A stretch of DNA of 64,000 nt, from the NCBI RefSeq assembly GCF_003253115.1, contig NZ_QEQF01000001.1:372001-436000 (forward strand). The letters are read 5' to 3'. The translations under genes were made by a program, and so were the position numbers. The DNA comes from Haemophilus_A paraphrohaemolyticus_A. GTDB taxonomy: Bacteria > Pseudomonadota > Gammaproteobacteria > Enterobacterales > Pasteurellaceae. Each line of letters starts with the position of its first letter. Position 1 is the stretch's first letter. Shown piece by piece: positions 1-8,481 of this stretch. The notes beneath the pieces are model-generated. The model made no database searches. It was not told the origin of the DNA and saw nothing but the letters and a program-made list of their open reading frames with translations.

Positions 1-24
1 TGAAATGAATAAAAGAGTCTCAAA

Positions 25-1062
25 ATGAAAAAAATCCTTGTTATCCGCAACGATAAAATCGGTGATTTTATGGTCTGCTTTCCCGCTTTTACGATGCTCA
101 AACAATCGTTACCCGATGTTGAAATTACCGCTCTTGTGCCAAGCTACACTGCACCACTTGCGGAACTTTGTCCCTCTATTGATAAGGTCATCATCGATGC
201 CTCAAATAAAAAAGATCCTGTGGCATTTCAAAACGTATTACAAGCGGTCAAAAAAGAGCAATTTGATGCCGTAATTTCATTTGTATCTGATTGGTATAAC
301 GCTAAGCTCGCGTGGAAAAGCGGGATAAAATATCGTCTTGCTCCTGCAACAAAGTTGTTTCAATTTTTATATAACCATCGCTTAACCCAGCGCCGTTCTC
401 AATCAGCAAAAGCGGAATCGGCATACAATTTAGATTTGTCTCGTGCATTTTTAGAAAAACAAGATATTCCTGTTATTGAACCTTCTGTGCCCTATTTGCA
501 ATTTAGTGAACAAGAGATTGCCACACAAAAAACCAAATTAGCAAAACTTTTGGACATTTCAACCGCTTGTAAATGGGTCTTTGTACATAGCTCTACTGGT
601 GGTTCAGCAACCAGTCTTTCGCTTGAACAATATGCGACATTACTTAATAACTTAACCGAACACTTTGATTGCCAAGTAATTTTAACGGCAGGAAAAGGCG
701 AGGAAGCACGAGCAAACGCATTGGCATCTCAACTTACACAAAAAGCGGCGGTTTATGCCAAAAATGATGGCTTGCAAGATTTTAGCCATTCAATTGCTTG
801 TGCCGATCTTTTTATTGCAGGTTCAACAGGTCCGTTACATATTGCGGGAGCATTAAACGTGCCAACTATCGGCTTCTACCCAAGCCGACTTTCTGCCCAA
901 CCACAACGTTGGCGACCAATTAACGCAGAGGGAAAACATCTTGCTTTTATGCCGCCATTAGCACACGATCGTGCTTCGCAGATGAATTTGAGCCTAATTT
1001 CTATTGAGAAAGCACTCAAAGAGATTATCCCTTTTGTGGAAAGAAATTGGCAAAAAGCCTAG
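25..1062 (+). CDS. Glycosyltransferase family 9 (heptosyltransferase-like)
   Basis: A 345-residue cytosolic protein of the ADP-heptose:LPS heptosyltransferase fold (GT9), expected to add a heptose or related sugar to the lipopolysaccharide inner core at the inner membrane. The N-terminus carries the family's RNDKIGDFMVCFPA acceptor-side motif (residues 8-21), and the nucleotide-sugar side carries GSTGPLHIAGAL (266-277). Length is normal for the family. There is no signal peptide or membrane span. A USS core lies inside the gene at 240. The exact acceptor (HepI, HepII or another heptose) cannot be read from the sequence. The upstream gene is outside the window, so operon membership is unknown. 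Confidence 0.85.
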   Translation: MKKILVIRNDKIGDFMVCFPAFTMLKQSLPDVEITALVPSYTAPLAELCPSIDKVIIDASNKKDPVAFQNVLQAVKKEQFDAVISFVSDWYNAKLAWKSGIKYRLAPATKLFQFLYNHRLTQRRSQSAKAESAYNLDLSRAFLEKQDIPVIEPSVPYLQFSEQEIATQKTKLAKLLDISTACKWVFVHSSTGGSATSLSLEQYATLLNNLTEHFDCQVILTAGKGEEARANALASQLTQKAAVYAKNDGLQDFSHSIACADLFIAGSTGPLHIAGALNVPTIGFYPSRLSAQPQRWRPINAEGKHLAFMPPLAHDRASQMNLSLISIEKALKEIIPFVERNWQKA

Positions 1063-1072
1063 TTCTTTCAAT

Positions 1073-1112
1073 GGTCTAGTCAAGAGAAATTTGTTACACT
1101 AGACCTTCTTAT
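1073..1112 (+). terminator. Possible weak terminator after the GT9 gene
   Basis: GGTCTAGT (1073-1080) and ACTAGACC (1098-1105) form a perfect 8-bp inverted repeat with a 17-nt loop, followed by a pyrimidine-rich TTCTTATT. The long loop and poor T-run make this weak. Confidence 0.35.
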
Positions 1113-1138
1113 TAGCCTGCAATATATCTATTCACATT

Positions 1139-1960
1139 ATGTTAAAAAAAATTCTGCTTTCCTGTTTAGCTCTACCAAGTATCACATTGGCACAATCTTA
1201 CGTTGTCTATGACTTTACTCACGATCGCGTACTTGAAAGTCATGATCCTCATTCTTCTCAACCCATTGCTTCTGTCACTAAATTGATGACGGCAAATATC
1301 TTTTTAGAAAATAATAAACAGAAAAACTGTATGGCATCTATTATACGTGACGACGAGGATACCATTAAAGGTACAAGTACAAAATTACCAAGAAATACAC
1401 CGATTTCATGTGATGAATTATTAAAAGCAATGATTGTGCACTCTGATAATTATGCTGCTCACGCTCTTTCTCGCTCAGCAGGAATAAGCCGTGCTCAGTT
1501 CATTCAAAAAATGAATGAAAAGGCTCGTCAATTGGGGATGACGGCAACCCACTTTAGTGATAGCTCTGGTTTATCAAGTAGTAACGTGTCTAGTGCAATG
1601 GATTTGGTGAAATTGGCGAAATACTCGTTGAAAAAACCTGAATTACAAAAATTATCGAATGAAAGAGCAACGCTTGTGCAAGTGGGCAATCGCCGTGTAT
1701 TTATGCAAAATACCAGTGCATTAGTGCGAGAAGAGATTTTCGATGCAGCATTGAATAAAACAGGCTATATTCGTGAATCGGGTTACAACTTGGTGTTTGT
1801 AAATAAACATCGTTGTGGTAATAATGCGACCATTGGCGTAATTAGTTTGAATAATCGTAGTTCTGCCAAGCGGTCAAATTTTACGAAAACTAAGCTAGAA
1901 CAATATGGTTGTGCGAGTTTGGCTCACAATCATCATTTTTCAGATAATGATGATTCATAA
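1139..1960 (+). CDS. pbpG: PBP7-like D-alanyl-D-alanine endopeptidase
   Basis: A penicillin-binding protein of peptidase family S11 (273 aa) that should cleave D-Ala-meso-DAP crosslinks in periplasmic peptidoglycan. A signal peptide ends near residue 19. All three active-site motifs are present: SVTK at 45-48, SDN at 102-104 and KTG at 207-209. It lacks the C-terminal beta domain of DacA/DacC-type carboxypeptidases, which fits the shorter PBP7 endopeptidase class. It is monocistronic, between the GT9 gene and groES. A DacA-like carboxypeptidase role cannot be excluded from sequence alone. Confidence 0.8.
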   Translation: MLKKILLSCLALPSITLAQSYVVYDFTHDRVLESHDPHSSQPIASVTKLMTANIFLENNKQKNCMASIIRDDEDTIKGTSTKLPRNTPISCDELLKAMIVHSDNYAAHALSRSAGISRAQFIQKMNEKARQLGMTATHFSDSSGLSSSNVSSAMDLVKLAKYSLKKPELQKLSNERATLVQVGNRRVFMQNTSALVREEIFDAALNKTGYIRESGYNLVFVNKHRCGNNATIGVISLNNRSSAKRSNFTKTKLEQYGCASLAHNHHFSDNDDS

Positions 1961-1986
1961 TCTATGTACTAATTTTTTTATTTTTG

Positions 1987-2017
1987 CCCTTGAAAATGCT
2001 GAGCATAGCTCCATTTA
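1987..2017 (+). promoter_or_regulatory. Sigma-32 heat-shock promoter of groESL
   Basis: The -35 element CCCTTGAA (1987-1994) and -10 element CTCCATTTA (2009-2017) are separated by 14 nt, matching the RpoH consensus (CTTGAA, about 13-15 nt, CCCCATNT). It lies 57 bp upstream of groES. The clpB promoter at 9918-9946 has the same boxes and spacing. Confidence 0.85.
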
Positions 2018-2073
2018 ATTGGCGTGACGCCCAAAAGCGTAAATTGTTTAATTTTTAACAGAGGAATTGAAAT

Positions 2074-2364
2074 ATGGCTCTTCGTCCATTACACGATAAA
2101 GTAATTTTAAAACGTGAAGAAGTAGAAACAAAATCAGCAGGCGGAATTGTTTTAACAGGTTCTGCAGCAACTAAATCTACCCGTGGTAAAGTAATTGCGG
2201 TGGGTACAGGTCGTTTATTAGAAAATGGCAATGTGCAACCATTAGCGGTAAAAGTTGGTGACGTGGTGATCTTCAACGAAGGTTATGGCGTGAAATCAGA
2301 AAAAATTGATGGCGAAGAAGTGTTAATTCTTTCTGAAAACGATATTTTGGCGATTGTAGAATAA
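2074..2364 (+). CDS. groES: Co-chaperonin GroES
   Basis: The 10-kDa heptameric lid of the GroEL folding chamber (96 aa, the usual length). The opening MALRPLHDKVILKR, the mobile-loop region around residues 17-34 and the conserved GDVVIFNEGYG segment are all standard. The RBS GAGG lies 9 nt before the ATG. groEL follows after 19 nt, so the two form the classical groESL operon driven by the sigma-32 promoter upstream. Confidence 0.98.
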   Translation: MALRPLHDKVILKREEVETKSAGGIVLTGSAATKSTRGKVIAVGTGRLLENGNVQPLAVKVGDVVIFNEGYGVKSEKIDGEEVLILSENDILAIVE

Positions 2365-2383
2365 TTAAAAAAGGAATATAAAA

Positions 2384-4027
2384 ATGGCAGCAAAAGACGT
2401 TAAATTTGGTAACGATGCACGCGTAAAAATGTTAAAAGGTGTGAACGTATTAGCAGACGCAGTCAAAGTAACTTTGGGTCCTAAAGGTCGTAACGTTGTT
2501 TTAGATAAAGCTTACGGTGCACCAACCATCACTAAAGATGGTGTTTCAGTAGCACGTGAAATCGAATTAGAAGATAAATTCGAGAACATGGGTGCTCAAA
2601 TGGTAAAAGAAGTTGCCTCTAAAGCAAACGATGCAGCGGGTGACGGTACAACAACCGCAACAGTGCTTGCTCAAGCTATCGTAAACGAAGGCTTAAAAGC
2701 AGTTGCAGCGGGAATGAACCCAATGGATTTAAAACGCGGTATTGATAAAGCAGTTGCAGCAGTGGTAAGCGAATTAAAAGCGATTTCAAAACCTTGCGAA
2801 ACCGCAAAAGAGATCGAGCAAGTGGGTACAATTTCTGCAAACTCTGATGCAACCGTAGGTCAATTAATTGCTCAAGCAATGGAAAAAGTGGGCAAAGAAG
2901 GCGTAATTACCGTTGAAGATGGCACAGGTTTAGATGATGCATTAGATGTAGTGGAAGGTATGCAATTTGACCGCGGTTACTTATCACCATATTTCATCAA
3001 CAAGCCTGAAGCAGGTACCGTTGAATTAGATAGCCCATACATCTTATTAGTAGATAAAAAAATCACAAACATCCGCGAAATTTTACCGGTGTTAGAAGCA
3101 GTTGCGAAAGCAGGCAAACCATTGTTAATCATTGCTGAAGATATCGAAGGTGAAGCATTAGCAACTTTAGTCGTGAACACAATGCGTGGTATCGTGAAAG
3201 TAGCAGCGGTTAAAGCACCTGGTTTCGGTGATCGCCGTAAAGCAATGTTACAAGATATTGCAATTTTAACTGCAGGTACTGTGATTTCGGAAGAAATCGG
3301 TATGGAGCTTGAAAAAGCGACATTAGAAGAGCTTGGTCAAGCAAAACGTGTAGTAATCACCAAAGACAATACAACCATCATTGATGGCGTAGGTGATGAA
3401 GCACAAATCAAAGCACGCGTAGCTCAAATTCGCCAACAAATCGAAGATTCAACTTCAGATTACGATAAAGAAAAACTTCAAGAACGTGTTGCTAAATTAG
3501 CAGGCGGTGTGGCTGTTATCAAAGTTGGTGCTGCAACCGAAGTTGAAATGAAAGAGAAAAAAGACCGTGTGGATGATGCACTTCACGCGACTCGTGCAGC
3601 AGTGGAAGAAGGTATTGTACCAGGAGGCGGTGTAGCATTAGTTCGTGCAGCAAGCAAAGTGGCTGAAGAATTAAAAGGCGACAACGAAGAACAAAACGTT
3701 GGTATTCGTTTAGCATTACGTGCGATGGAAGCTCCACTTCGTCAAATCGTGACTAACGCAGGCGAAGAAGCATCAGTTGTTGCTCGTAACGTGAAAGATG
3801 GCAAAGGTAACTTCGGTTATAACGCAGGCACTGAACAATACGGCGATATGTTAGAAATGGGTATCTTAGACCCAACAAAAGTAACGCGTTCAGCATTACA
3901 ATTCGCTGCATCAATCGCAGGCTTGATGATTACCACTGAATGTATGGTGACCGATCTTCCAAAAGATGAAAAAGCTGACCTAGCTGCTGGAATGGGCGGT
4001 ATGGGAGGCATGGGCGGAATGATGTAA
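2384..4027 (+). CDS. groEL: Chaperonin GroEL
   Basis: The 60-kDa tetradecameric chaperonin (547 aa). The ATP-binding segment GDGTTTATVLAQ lies near residue 86 and the C-terminus is the typical Gly-Gly-Met repeat tail. It folds cytosolic clients with GroES, encoded 19 nt upstream in the same operon, and is followed by a strong terminator. Codon use is the highly biased pattern of an abundant protein. Confidence 0.98.
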   Translation: MAAKDVKFGNDARVKMLKGVNVLADAVKVTLGPKGRNVVLDKAYGAPTITKDGVSVAREIELEDKFENMGAQMVKEVASKANDAAGDGTTTATVLAQAIVNEGLKAVAAGMNPMDLKRGIDKAVAAVVSELKAISKPCETAKEIEQVGTISANSDATVGQLIAQAMEKVGKEGVITVEDGTGLDDALDVVEGMQFDRGYLSPYFINKPEAGTVELDSPYILLVDKKITNIREILPVLEAVAKAGKPLLIIAEDIEGEALATLVVNTMRGIVKVAAVKAPGFGDRRKAMLQDIAILTAGTVISEEIGMELEKATLEELGQAKRVVITKDNTTIIDGVGDEAQIKARVAQIRQQIEDSTSDYDKEKLQERVAKLAGGVAVIKVGAATEVEMKEKKDRVDDALHATRAAVEEGIVPGGGVALVRAASKVAEELKGDNEEQNVGIRLALRAMEAPLRQIVTNAGEEASVVARNVKDGKGNFGYNAGTEQYGDMLEMGILDPTKVTRSALQFAASIAGLMITTECMVTDLPKDEKADLAAGMGGMGGMGGMM

Positions 4028-4048
4028 TTCTCCCTATTTCTTAAAGCA

Positions 4049-4078
4049 ACACCCGAGTGAAAACTCGGGTGTTTTTTT
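4049..4078 (+). terminator. Rho-independent terminator of groESL
   Basis: A 10-bp stem, ACACCCGAGT / ACTCGGGTGT, with a GAAA tetraloop is followed by seven T residues. Confidence 0.92.
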
Positions 4079-4095
4079 AGGAATGGCAAACAAAA

Positions 4096-5160
4096 TCACT
4101 GCTCTACTTTTTCTTTAGTATTTTTCACAAACACCTCTTTCTGCTCCGAATTCACCAACGACAAATAAATCTCCTTACTCATCGCTTTTAAGCTCGGTTT
4201 TTCGTGAGGTTGGAACATCATAGGGCGGCAAAATTCCATTGCTTTAATGCCTAATCGGGCAGTTAAAATCCCCACGCCTAAGCCTTGGATAGCTTGCCCG
4301 AAGAGTCTACGCAATACGTTGTGCGACAACATGCCCGCGACTAACTCTGTAGTGCCCGCAAAGACCATATTTTTGATTACCATTTTGAACAGATGTAGGC
4401 GACTGAAATAGCCTAGTTCCATACCATAAATGCGGGTAATTTTGTTGATTAAGGCAAAATTTCGCCATGCAACCATCAACACGTCAGCAATGGCGACAGG
4501 GCTTAACGCTACAATCACGGCATTATCTCTTGCGTGTTTGGCGATCAGCTTTTGCGCTTGCTTATCAAGCGGAGAAAGTACGGTTTCACTAAATAGAGTC
4601 ATCACTTGTTCTGAATTGTGATATTCATTGATTTGCGATAACCACTGTTTTTGGCTTTGTTCAAGTTGTGGGGTTATTTGTATTTGCTCAAGTAATTGTT
4701 TGCAAAAGATTTGCGATTTTTCACCGCTTGTCGTCGGTAATTCGGCTCGATATTGCTCCGACTCTTGTTGCATGAGTTCGTGCTGTCTGAGTTTACGTAG
4801 TTTTCGCCACTCTTGGAAAATGGTTCCCACGCCTGTTAAGCTGATTAATAAAAAGGCAACCGCAAAGAAAAGCGTAATCCATTGTTGATCCGTAATCGCA
4901 TTTACAATCCATTGCACGCCTTGGGCAAGCAAGGCAATACAAAATAACACGAGAGAGGTCATTATTAGGCGGATGCGAAAACGTGAAGGTTTGAAATCTT
5001 CTTCAAAAAGCAAATCACCTTCCACTTCGCGATTCTCTTCCAAGTTCTGATAGGCGTTTAAATCTTCTTCCAATACATCCTTTTCGCTAAACTCTTGCTT
5101 CGCTTGGTAACGTTCTCGAGGTTCGATAATATCTTCTTCGCTAAAAATCTGTTTTTGCAT
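4096..5160 (-). CDS. ycjF: YcjF/TIGR01620 family inner-membrane protein
   Basis: A conserved membrane protein of the UPF0283/YcjF family (354 aa from the chosen start) of unknown molecular role. The acidic, charged N-terminus of about 75 residues is followed by two adjacent hydrophobic segments, then a long cytosolic region, and a hydrophobic glycine-rich stretch near the C-terminus. A longer frame opens at 5190, but the ATG at 5160 has an AAGGAGC ribosome site 6-7 nt upstream and starts right after the dusC stop, so it is preferred. It is the last gene of the djlA-dusC-ycjF row. The usual partner, the P-loop protein YcjX, is not beside it. Confidence 0.8.
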   Translation of the reverse strand: MQKQIFSEEDIIEPRERYQAKQEFSEKDVLEEDLNAYQNLEENREVEGDLLFEEDFKPSRFRIRLIMTSLVLFCIALLAQGVQWIVNAITDQQWITLFFAVAFLLISLTGVGTIFQEWRKLRKLRQHELMQQESEQYRAELPTTSGEKSQIFCKQLLEQIQITPQLEQSQKQWLSQINEYHNSEQVMTLFSETVLSPLDKQAQKLIAKHARDNAVIVALSPVAIADVLMVAWRNFALINKITRIYGMELGYFSRLHLFKMVIKNMVFAGTTELVAGMLSHNVLRRLFGQAIQGLGVGILTARLGIKAMEFCRPMMFQPHEKPSLKAMSKEIYLSLVNSEQKEVFVKNTKEKVEQ

Positions 5161-5161
5161 T

Positions 5162-6115
5162 TTACGCTCCTTTTTCGACCGCTTGCTCAATATGCTTTTT
5201 CAAGCCCTCATATCCGTGTTCGGTTTTCAAAATTTGGAACAGCTGCATTGCTTCTGGGTACTCTTTATCCAAATAATGCAACCACTGTTTAATGCGTGCC
5301 ACGTGGTAAAAGCCAGAATCGTGCTCATTTTCCATTTGTACATATTGATAAAGCAGTTGCAGCACTTCTGCCCACGGCATTTTGGCTTGATTGAATTTCA
5401 CCACTCGGCTTAAATTTGGGGTATTCAAGGCTCCGCGACCAATCATTAAACGGCTGCAAGCGGTGATTTCTTGGCATTGTTTTGCAGAAGCATAATCCCA
5501 AATTTCGCCATTGGCAATCACAGGAATGCTCAACCGCTTTTGAATATCACCAATCGCTTGCCAGTTTATCCGTTCGGCACGGTAGCCGTCCATTTTGGTT
5601 CGACCATGCACCGTGATTTCATTCGCTCCACCTTGTGCGACTGCATCGGCAATTTCAAAGCATTGCTCACTACTATCCCAACCTAAACGCACTTTCACCG
5701 AAACAGGTTGCTCTTTAGGCACCGCGGCTCGAATGGCTTTTGTGGCTTGATAAATCAACTCAGGTGTTTTCAATAATGCCGCACCGCCTTGACTGCCATT
5801 TACCGTTTTAGACGGACAACCGCAGTTGAGATCAACACCATGCGAACCCAATTCAATTGCAAGTTCTGCATTTTCTGCCAACCATTCAGGATATTGCCCC
5901 AGAAGTTGCACACGAACGGGCGTGCCAGAATCTGTTAAGCCTTGGTTGTGCAATTCAGGGCAGAGGCGGTAAAAAGTTTTGCGAGGCAGTTTTTGATCAA
6001 CCACACGGACAAATTCAGAAATACAAAGATCATAATCGTTCACAGCGGTCAGTAGCTTACGAACAAAAGGATCTAACACGCCCTGCATTGGGGCTAAAAT
6101 AACTTGAGGGAGCAT
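5162..6115 (-). CDS. dusC: tRNA-dihydrouridine(16) synthase DusC
   Basis: A flavin-dependent enzyme that reduces a uridine to dihydrouridine in the D-loop of tRNA. LAPMQGVLDPFVR opens the FMN TIM barrel. The segment NDYDLCISEFVRVVDQ is diagnostic of the DusC rather than DusA/DusB subgroup, and the catalytic Cys lies in LNCGCPSKTV. The ATG at 6115 has a TGAGG site 7-8 nt upstream, whereas the in-frame ATG at 6127 overlaps that site, so 6115 is chosen (317 aa). It lies between djlA and ycjF on the same strand. Confidence 0.92.
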   Translation of the reverse strand: MLPQVILAPMQGVLDPFVRKLLTAVNDYDLCISEFVRVVDQKLPRKTFYRLCPELHNQGLTDSGTPVRVQLLGQYPEWLAENAELAIELGSHGVDLNCGCPSKTVNGSQGGAALLKTPELIYQATKAIRAAVPKEQPVSVKVRLGWDSSEQCFEIADAVAQGGANEITVHGRTKMDGYRAERINWQAIGDIQKRLSIPVIANGEIWDYASAKQCQEITACSRLMIGRGALNTPNLSRVVKFNQAKMPWAEVLQLLYQYVQMENEHDSGFYHVARIKQWLHYLDKEYPEAMQLFQILKTEHGYEGLKKHIEQAVEKGA

Positions 6116-6129
6116 TTGAGACCTCATAT

Positions 6130-6160
6130 AAAAAAGAACGGATAACGCTAGTTATCCGTT
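6130..6160 (-). terminator. Terminator of djlA (minus strand)
   Basis: AACGGATAAC (6137-6146) and GTTATCCGTT (6151-6160) form a perfect 10-bp stem with a 4-nt loop. On the minus strand it is followed by CTTTTTTATAT. It separates djlA from dusC. Confidence 0.85.
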
Positions 6161-6167
6161 TAAACTC

Positions 6168-7031
6168 CTATTTCCAACCTTTTTGCTTGCAAATCAGATC
6201 GTAAGCGGCTTGAATTTGCTGGGTTTTTTCTTTAGCTAATTCCATCATCTCATCTGGCAAACCTTTTGCCGCCAATTTGTCTGGATGGTTTTCATTCATC
6301 AGTTTGCGATAAGCTCGTTTCACAGTATTTTGATCATCATTAGCCGTTACGCCCAATACTTTATAAGCGGCATCAATGCTTGGTTGACTACTCTGCTGAT
6401 AGCTGCCCGAATAACCACCTTGAGAATAACTACCTTGTTGATGCGAATAATAACCTTGTTGGAAACCGCCACGGCTGAATTGCTGTGCTGCCATAATCAT
6501 GCCAAGCATTTGCTCAAATTGCATGCGGCTCATGCCCATCGCTTCAGCAATAGTAAACAACACTTGTTGTTCTTGTGCGTCTAATTCGCCATCTTGAATC
6601 GCTGCGGTAATTTGCACTTGAATAAAGAAACGCAATAAATCTTGGCGTCTTGCACAAGCCTCACGAAATTCACGAATTACATTACGAAGCGGGAAATCCG
6701 CCTCTTTACCTAAGGTAAACGCTTTTTGTGCTTCTTGCTGTGCTTTGGCATCTAAATTCAGATGAGCCATTAAATTACGTGCATTTTGAATATCCTCTTC
6801 AGTGACACGCCCTTTAGCTTTGGCTAAATGTCCAAGGACGGCAAAAGTGGTTAGTGTAAACAGTGTTTGACGGGTTAAGTTTTTTCCAAAAATGGAAGAA
6901 CGTACACTGCCTAGTTCATAGAGTTTTTTATCTGCTAAATGTCCTAAAAATGCACCAAAAATTCCTCCGAATAATCCGTGAAAAATTTGATAACCTAGAA
7001 AGAAACCGATGATCTTTCCAATATATTGCAT
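6168..7031 (-). CDS. djlA: Co-chaperone DjlA
   Basis: A membrane-anchored J-domain protein (287 aa) that stimulates DnaK at the inner membrane. There is one N-terminal transmembrane segment (about residues 5-28, rich in Gly and Phe), then a TerB-like helical domain (about 55-185). A Gly/Ser/Tyr/Gln-rich linker follows, and the J domain is at the extreme C-terminus with the HPD motif in NENHPDKLA. This order is specific to DjlA. It has its own downstream terminator, so dusC probably has a separate promoter. Confidence 0.93.
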   Translation of the reverse strand: MQYIGKIIGFFLGYQIFHGLFGGIFGAFLGHLADKKLYELGSVRSSIFGKNLTRQTLFTLTTFAVLGHLAKAKGRVTEEDIQNARNLMAHLNLDAKAQQEAQKAFTLGKEADFPLRNVIREFREACARRQDLLRFFIQVQITAAIQDGELDAQEQQVLFTIAEAMGMSRMQFEQMLGMIMAAQQFSRGGFQQGYYSHQQGSYSQGGYSGSYQQSSQPSIDAAYKVLGVTANDDQNTVKRAYRKLMNENHPDKLAAKGLPDEMMELAKEKTQQIQAAYDLICKQKGWK

Positions 7032-7148
7032 AGCTTATTTCCTTTGTTAAGTGTTATGTGTATCTATTCTAAAATTCTCTGCTTTATAAGGGCATTTTCA
7101 TTGAATACAACCCTATAGGGAATAATGACCACAAATTTAATGAATTTA

Positions 7149-7414
7149 TCAACATGATTTCAAATTTTCTGCTAATTTTTGAATATATGTAGGTGTAATA
7201 CCGCAGTGATATTCAACAATAATGGTACCTATAGCACAACGGCGTAGCTATTGGTAGTAATGGCTTCTACCCCGTGTTCGATAAAAATTTAGTGAACCTG
7301 CTGTACTGTAGATAGTTTTTCATAAAGCCAAAGTTACCATCCAAATTACTTGAATGGTGCTTTCAAACGCATTAATTCACGACCCATACTGCCGTCTAAG
7401 ATAGTGATTGTCAT
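7149..7414 (-). pseudogene. Remnant of homocysteine S-methyltransferase (mmuM-like)
   Basis: The gap between djlA and the next gene holds a decayed minus-strand gene. From an ATG at 7414 with an AGGAAA site upstream it reads MTITILDGSMGRELMRLKAP and then a stop. After further stops it reads IEHGVEAITTNSYAVV, the conserved Thr-Asn-Ser segment of the Pfam S-methyl_trans family. A frameshift later it reads EYHCGITPTYIQKLAENL, which resembles the zinc-binding Cys-Cys C-terminus of the family (usually GGCCG-TP-I), with one Cys replaced. About 300 bp remain of roughly 900 bp, so the middle is deleted. The rest of the gap (7032-7148) shows nothing I can assign. Confidence 0.75.
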
Positions 7415-7422
7415 AAGATTTC

Positions 7423-8259
7423 CTATTGTTTAAATTTTATAAAAATACGTTTAGCGATAAGAAAGAGTAATAAAATAAAAATCCATCTGAACCAAAAATT
7501 GTCTTTAATGAGATCAATAAATGTTTGCCAAGTAGTTTCAATAATATTTTGTTGATTTGCTTGTTCAATTTTTGTTTTCCAAGCAAGTACCGTATTTTTA
7601 GCCCAAGTGCTATCTAATTTTTCAGGAGAATTTACGTTATCATAGCAATTTATATTAAGGAATTTCCCTTTTACCATCATCATTCCCCCAACGTTTAAAG
7701 AATAGTCAGTAACTGTGTTATCTAATTGCTGTGTAGTTGTGCTTTTCTTTAGTTCATAAAAATAGCTTTTTTCGTCACTAAATATTTTATTAATACCGAG
7801 AATTTTTAACCCTAAAAACTGTACGCCTACAGTGTCTGCGTTAGCATCTAGTTGTTTTTGTTCGATTCGAGAGACGTCTTTCTCAAACTCTGCCGACTCA
7901 AGTAAAGAGGAAAATTCATTTTCCAATAAATGCCTTACTTCTGTTATTTGTTCTTTAGATAACGTTTTATCAATAATCCTTTTTGATGTAAAAACCGAGC
8001 AAGATTGCTCTCTACTTTCTTGCAAGCCATTAAAATTGAAATAATTCGCAAAATACTGATTTCGAGTATCTTGGGCATCGTGCCTTTCTAACATCAAATA
8101 AAGTTCACCCATTTCTGGTGTGATACGGATTGTATTTGGTGGTTCAGGTAGGTTAATTATGGTATTTCCCATTAAGATAGGATAAATATTTTCTTGCTCT
8201 CTCGTATTTGAGTACGCTATTTGGCTCAGAAAGATAAGAGATAGAAGTATTTTTTTCAT
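7423..8259 (-). CDS. Unknown exported protein with C-terminal membrane anchor
   Basis: A 278-residue protein I do not recognise. It has a clear N-terminal signal peptide (MKKILLSLIFLSQIAYS) and a C-terminal hydrophobic segment (about residues 254-270) followed by a short basic tail. The bulk should therefore be periplasmic and tethered to the inner membrane. The middle is polar, with a Glu/Lys-rich stretch (about 100-150) that may be helical. Two Cys residues (in SREQSCSVF and INCYDN) could form a disulphide. It lies between the methyltransferase remnant and the metK promoter, transcribed away from metK, with no obvious operon partner. Confidence 0.6.
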   Translation of the reverse strand: MKKILLSLIFLSQIAYSNTREQENIYPILMGNTIINLPEPPNTIRITPEMGELYLMLERHDAQDTRNQYFANYFNFNGLQESREQSCSVFTSKRIIDKTLSKEQITEVRHLLENEFSSLLESAEFEKDVSRIEQKQLDANADTVGVQFLGLKILGINKIFSDEKSYFYELKKSTTTQQLDNTVTDYSLNVGGMMMVKGKFLNINCYDNVNSPEKLDSTWAKNTVLAWKTKIEQANQQNIIETTWQTFIDLIKDNFWFRWIFILLLFLIAKRIFIKFKQ

Positions 8260-8332
8260 TTACGTTAGACTAAATTGAATAAATTCTTGGAAATTTTATC
8301 ATATGTTGCAAATAGATTGCATAGTAAAAGCA

Positions 8333-8377
8333 TTGCATTAAATGCTTAAAAAATGTATTATGGACGTCTAGACGGAA
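8333..8377 (+). promoter_or_regulatory. metK promoter with tandem MetJ boxes
   Basis: The -35 TTGCAT (8333-8338) and -10 TATTAT (8356-8361) are spaced 17 bp. Immediately downstream lie two adjacent 8-mers, GGACGTCT (8362-8369) and AGACGGAA (8370-8377), matching the MetJ consensus AGACGTCT at 7/8 and 6/8. The boxes cover the expected transcription start, so MetJ with S-adenosylmethionine should block initiation, feeding back on the product of metK. Confidence 0.8.
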
Positions 8378-8399
8378 AAACGGCTAATTTATTTTAAGT

Positions 8400-8437
8400 A
8401 CAAGCGGTTAGAAGTAGCAAAATTTTTGCAAATTTAA
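8400..8437 (+). repeat. DNA-uptake signal sequence (Apl type)
   Basis: ACAAGCGGT (8400-8408) is followed by the A/T-rich extension GCAAAATTTTTGCAAATTT, the extended uptake-sequence pattern of the A. pleuropneumoniae subclade. Other cores are seen at 240, 33891 and 63869 and at many further positions. Confidence 0.75.
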
Positions 8438-8481
8438 CCACTTGTGTGCTTTTCACTTTATAACACGAAATAAGGACAAAT

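Noticed and set aside
8260..8481. A SAM riboswitch upstream of metK
   Set aside because: No SAM-I-like helices or terminator were visible; the tandem MetJ boxes on the promoter explain the control.
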